A stretch of DNA of 64,000 nucleotides, taken from CAVQZA01 sp963724805 (GTDB lineage: Bacteria; Actinomycetota; Thermoleophilia; Gaiellales; Gaiellaceae). A program made the position numbers and the translations under genes. Shown here piece by piece: positions 60,599 through 64,000 of this stretch (positions within the stretch are counted from its first letter, which is position 1; every line of letters starts with the position of its first letter). The DNA lies in assembly GCA_963724805.1 (NCBI GenBank), contig CAVRWA010000014.1:1798001-1862000 (forward strand), read 5' to 3'. The notes beneath the pieces are model-generated. The model ran no database searches. It saw only the letters and a program-made list of their open reading frames with translations, and was not told the origin of the DNA.

Positions 60599-60734
60599 CT
60601 AGTACCAGCGGCCGCGGACGAAGCCGCCGAAGGCGACCAGGCCGACGAGGGCGACTATCAGGCCGAGCCAGAAGCTCCAGAGGAACCAGATCACGACCCC
60701 TGCGATCACCAGCCCGCCGCCGAAAGCTCATCAT
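60599..60734 (-). pseudogene. Small membrane protein with one extra base
   Basis: Removing one T from AGCTTTCGG near 60725 gives MMSFGGGLVIAGVVIWFLWS and then FWLGLIVALVGLVAFGGFVR, GRWY, stop TAG at 60601-60599. Two closely spaced helices are expected. Without the change only a 36-codon internal frame remains. The pattern matches other +1 insertions in this window. Low confidence as a functional gene. Confidence 0.4.
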
Positions 60735-61002
60735 TGTCTCGTCGGCGAACGCTGCCGATGTCGGCGATCGTGGGACAGTCAGTGCTGGCCCTTGTGGTGG
60801 CCCACCAGGAGGCAGCACCTGTCCGGCCGGAAACGACACCAGCCACGTCCGTGTCATCACCCGCAAGGCGGGCGACAGCACAGCCGTAGTTGCCACAACG
60901 ATTCACGGGAACGGGCGTCGCCGATGCAGGCGCCCGTTCCCAAAGCGGCTGGGTAGGGACGCGATGCCCACTTGAGATGGGAAGACGAAGTCGCCGGCAT
61001 CT

Positions 61003-61070
61003 CGAGCACGTGCATGCAGATCGCATTCGCTCCCGTGCTCCTCGTACGCCGCCGGCGCGACATGCCTTCG
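61003..61070 (-). pseudogene. Cupin relic
   Basis: The minus strand reads RSTGANAICMHVLEMPA, clearly related to STGARAICMHLLEMPPG of the cupin at 58172-58558. The metal-binding motifs are gone. It is a decayed partial copy about 2.5 kb from the intact gene. Confidence 0.7.
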
Positions 61071-61106
61071 CCTGATCGACACGGCAAGCCGAGCCCGCCA
61101 TGGACG

Positions 61107-61969
61107 CTAGCCGGGTGCGACCACGAACCTCGAGTCGACGATAGGCGCACCGTCGCGCGCCGTCGGATTCGAGCCGAGGACCGGTATGACCTCCCATCGG
61201 TACCGACCTGCCAGGAACCGAAAGCTGGGTGAGAGGGTTAGGTGGGGCTTTCGCAGGGTCGTCGCGTTGACATTGGCGCCATTCCTGTAGAACCAGACGA
61301 GGAAGCCGGTTGCTGCGGCATCGTCCGGCCACGCGAACACCCGGGAGGGAACAAAGGCCGGAGTCGGCCCGGCTGCCGGCGCAGTCTGGGTGCGCGCGGC
61401 CGACGGAGTGGTCGCTGTCCCGGCCGAGGTCGTCACCGCTGCCGGGGGTGCCTGAGACGTTGCTGTCGCGCCGACTGTGGCCGTTTTCGAGCTGGCCGAC
61501 TTTGCCGGCCGCGAACCCTGGGAACCAGGACGCGCGTTCGGCTTCGTCGTCCCGGTCCTGGCAGGCGTGGTGGGGGTTCCGTGCGACGAACCTGTGGGAG
61601 TTCCCGATTCCCGTCCGACATCGCGCTCTCTGATCACGACGCCGGCTGCGAGCGCTGCGAGAGCCACGGCCGCGACGGCGATCGAAGCCGTCGTGTTCGA
61701 ATAGGCCGGGTCGTCGAGGGCTCAGGCAGAGCGGCCGGCGCTGCTTCCGGAATGTCGCGAGGCACGGGCACCGGCCCTGCGACAACGATCGTCCTGTCGT
61801 CGTTGGGAGGCGGATACGACGGGAACGGAGGCAGTTGCTCACGCGCTTTGCGCGCGACCTCAGGCGAGGACACAAGGATCAATTCAGGACTGATCGGCTC
61901 GGCGTCGACGTGGTCCGTGGATTCCTGCCCGGCTCCCTCGTGAAGGTCGATATCTCGATGCATCTGCAT
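61107..61969 (-). CDS. Single-helix protein with variable linker, frameshifted near the helix
   Basis: The ATG at 61969 begins MHRDIDLHEG after one codon pair; DAEPISPELILVSSPEVARK and REQLPPFPSYPPPNDDRTIV follow. Near 61700 the frame changes and resumes as a helix (ASIAVAAVALAALAAGVVIR), then a Thr/Ala/Pro-rich linker of about 90 residues and a C-terminal beta-domain (FLVWFYRNGANVNATTLRKP, RFLAGRYRWEVIPVLGS). The layout, a short cytosolic part, helix, linker and extracellular domain, is one I have seen in this group of organisms, but the function is unknown. Confidence 0.6.
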
Positions 61970-61975
61970 TACGGA

Positions 61976-62272
61976 TGCGCGCACTCCGGGCGCCGCTCGC
62001 GCGGACGGGTCGAGCGACTCTGCGTCATCGGTTCGTAGGACGCCGCACGATGTTCGAGTCCGCGTGTCTTCGGAGGCGTCACGCAGCGCCTCGCCCGATC
62101 TTCGACCATCGTCGTCAACGGGACATCAGTATAGGTCCTTGGGCGGTCTGACCGGTATCGCCGTGGGCGATCGAACCGACCTTTACACAGGGCTTTCGTT
62201 GCTCGCACCATCCCCTTACTTGGAGGCCGCTCTCATATGGAGTCAAGGAGACTCTGAATCGGGGGATGTAAG
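61976..62272. other. Intergenic, no gene supported
   Basis: About 297 bases between divergent genes. No recognisable element was seen apart from a GC-poor patch near 62150-62260 that may hold the promoter of the downstream gene. Confidence 0.4.
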
Positions 62273-63829
62273 TTGTCGCGGGGCGTAGATCGACATGGAT
62301 TGGTCCGGGCGTGCCTCTCGGGTGCACTCGCGCTCGGGTTGGGCGCGTGGCTGCGCAGGCGAGCGCCGCGGGACCACCTGCTGCGCCGAGCGGGATCCAT
62401 CTCCTCGAGTCGACACGCTCGAGTGTCTCTCGGGTGGTCGGCCGTCGCCGGCGCGAACAGCTATCGGTTGTATCGGAGCGGCGTCGCCCTGGCCGACACG
62501 ACCGGTGACCACGCGACCTGGGCGCACCTCAACTGCGATTCAACCACCGCTTTAGCGTCGAGGCGTACAACGAAAGCGGATCGTCACGCGTGTCGACTAC
62601 TACGCCACCACTGCGCCGTGTGGATCGCCTGATGTCGTCGCTCCGACGAGACCCTCCCGGCTCGTCGCACTTCCGGCGTCGAAGTCCGGACTGAGTCTCT
62701 CGTGGGGACCGTCGACCGACGCTGTTGGCGTCGTCGGCTATGAGGTCTACGTGAACGGCACGAAGGTCGGCTCGACCTCGATCCCCAGGTACGAGGTCCG
62801 CGGGCTCGCTTGCTCACCCGTTATCGGCTGGCTGTCCGCGCATACGACGCTGCAGGCAACCGGTCGCGCGTGTGAGCGTGGTTCGCTCGACATCCTCGTG
62901 TCCGCCGACTGCGATCCCTCATCCGCAACCTCCCCACTATCGTCGGGTGGGGCAGACCTCTACGTGTCGCTCGCCGGCTCGGACTCGCGGCGTGCAAGCA
63001 GGCGGCTCCGTGCCGTTCGTTCGACCGGCTACCATCTGGCGAAGTCCGGAAGTCGAGTGTTCCTCATGTCGGGGGACGACGGCGGGCAGTCGTTGAGCTA
63101 CACGCCGCTTTGGTCGGCGCGGCGGACAAGGTGGTATTCCACTGGCGCCGGGTGCGACGGCACGGAGTCGGGGGAGTTGTCGCTTCGTGCGGACGCGGGC
63201 AAACCGATCGCGAACGTGGAGATGGACAACATCGCGATCGACGACATCTACGTTCGGTACGTCGAGCACGTCACGTTCCGGAACGTCGCACACCTACTTC
63301 TTCGTCCGATCGAGCACCGCCGTGAGCTTCATCGGCGGCAGCTCCGGGCGTACACTACGGAAACAGCGACACGATCGGCTCGATCGGGCGAGGCACACCG
63401 GCCTCGACGAACATCTTCGTGGACGGCGTCCGCTTCCACGTCTTCAACAACGACCTCTCTCCCGGAACCCACACCGAGTGTCTGTTCATCCAGGAGTCGA
63501 GCGGGGTCACGATCCGCACTCGTCCTTCAGCAACTGCTGCGACTTCGACATCTACGCGATCTTGTTCGGTGGCTCGATCACGAACGTCACGCTTCAGGGA
63601 AACCGATTCGGCAAGACCGCGCCGCGGCTACGACGCCTTCAGGGCGAACGTCGGCACGTATCTCTTTCGCGACAACAGCTGGGTCAGGGGATGGCCACGA
63701 TCGGCCGGTATCGGCGACCGATGTGGGAACCGCTTGGACTCGAGAGGGTTTGCGATGCCCGCCGCCTGCGAAGCTCTGTTAGCCAGGGGTGTGTCTCGCG
63801 CGCGTCAGCCCGAGCCGGTCCGATCGCTG
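62273..63829 (+). pseudogene. Fn3 / beta-helix exported protein, many frameshifts
   Basis: Pieces in different frames join to one product: LVRACLSGALALGLGAWL (signal-like), VSLGWSAVAGANSYRLYRSG (Fn3), SLSWGPSTDAVGVVGYEVYV (Fn3), GGADLYVSLAGSDS, NIAIDDIYVRYVEHVTFRNV, HTYFFVRSSTAVSFIGGSSG, GVRFHVFNNDLSPGTHTECL, FDIYAILFGGSITNVTLQG, YDAFRANVGTYLFRDNSWV. At least six frame changes are needed over 1.5 kb. It is a relative of the proteins at 1-9.1 kb. So many breaks suggest either real decay or a low-quality end of the assembly. Confidence 0.7.
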
Positions 63830-64000
63830 TAGTCACCGTCGCGTGGTGATGGCGGCGTCGGAGTCGTCCGCCGTCGAAGTAGATGACGTCGAGTTGTTCG
63901 CGTTGTTGTCGCGCTGTGGATCGAACCGCGCGAAGCTGAGCCGTCGGTAGCCGCTTTGATCGTGTCGCCGGCCCGGGGCTGCCGGACTGCGGGGTCGGCG
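63830..64000. other. Window end, no gene supported
   Basis: 171 bases; no coding frame or RNA was recognised. A short GC hairpin (GACGGCGG...CCGCCGTC) near 63850-63875 may terminate the preceding gene. Confidence 0.4.

Overview
The window is GC-rich DNA from an actinobacterial chromosome. Long secreted fibronectin-III/beta-helix proteins with repeated 'CGTSYxFAVDAYDAAGN' units, the order ffs-dnaX-ybaB-recR, RNase BN-like (YihY) paralogues and leaderless genes all suggest a Thermoleophilia-type lineage (Solirubrobacterales/Gaiellales). That placement is an impression from gene content, not a computed one.

Layout. 1-9.1 kb: three exported beta-helix proteins, two with Fn3 repeats and one of these with a LamG domain. 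9.2-12.8 kb: surface polysaccharide genes (methyltransferase, glycosyltransferase, polyprenyl glycosylphosphotransferase). 12.8-19.6 kb: an atypical response regulator, asd, and the housekeeping cluster recR-ybaB-dnaX with the SRP RNA gene, then a CBS-pair protein. 19.5-20.0 kb: tRNA-Val(CAC) preceded by a 212-bp tandem duplication that holds a truncated tRNA copy.

19,961-50,761: an approximately 30.8-kb integrative element. It is bounded by a 21-bp direct repeat of the tRNA-Val 3' end, with a tyrosine integrase and excisionase-like gene at the tRNA end and a MobF (TrwC-type) relaxase-helicase at the other. No type IV secretion or coupling protein is visible, so it looks mobilizable rather than self-transmissible. 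Its cargo (23-46 kb) is almost entirely ion-transport, membrane-stress and redox genes: K+ channel, CYTH protein, DUF-type membrane proteins, SulP transporter, AhpD-like proteins, cupin, rhodaneses, Na+/H+ antiporter, DedA and three YihY proteins.

The main discovery is a regulon inside this cargo. Thirteen copies of the palindrome TCACCCGGGTGA (at most one mismatch) lie before its transcription units. In eleven of the thirteen the palindrome starts exactly 50 nt upstream of a -10-like hexamer (nAnnnT, best TAGCGT); the other two are at 49 and 51. Three of these promoters predict leaderless transcripts that begin at the base before the start codon. The half-site GGGTGA fits the MalT-box pattern GGRKGA, and a 764-aa MalT/LuxR-like ATPase regulator sits among the targets, so it is the leading candidate controller.

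50.8-64 kb: a truncated NYN gene at attR, a candidate modification-dependent restriction protein (SRA-like plus PD-(D/E)XK), secreted Ig-like and GH55-like beta-helix proteins, a LapA-like protein, and an IS481-type transposase split by an IS3-family element with a 3-bp target duplication. The right end holds a badly frameshifted Fn3/beta-helix gene.

Many genes carry single-base insertions, at least eight of them recognisable by homology. Because nearly all are +1, residual sequencing error is as likely as true decay, and frameshifted genes are described with that caution.
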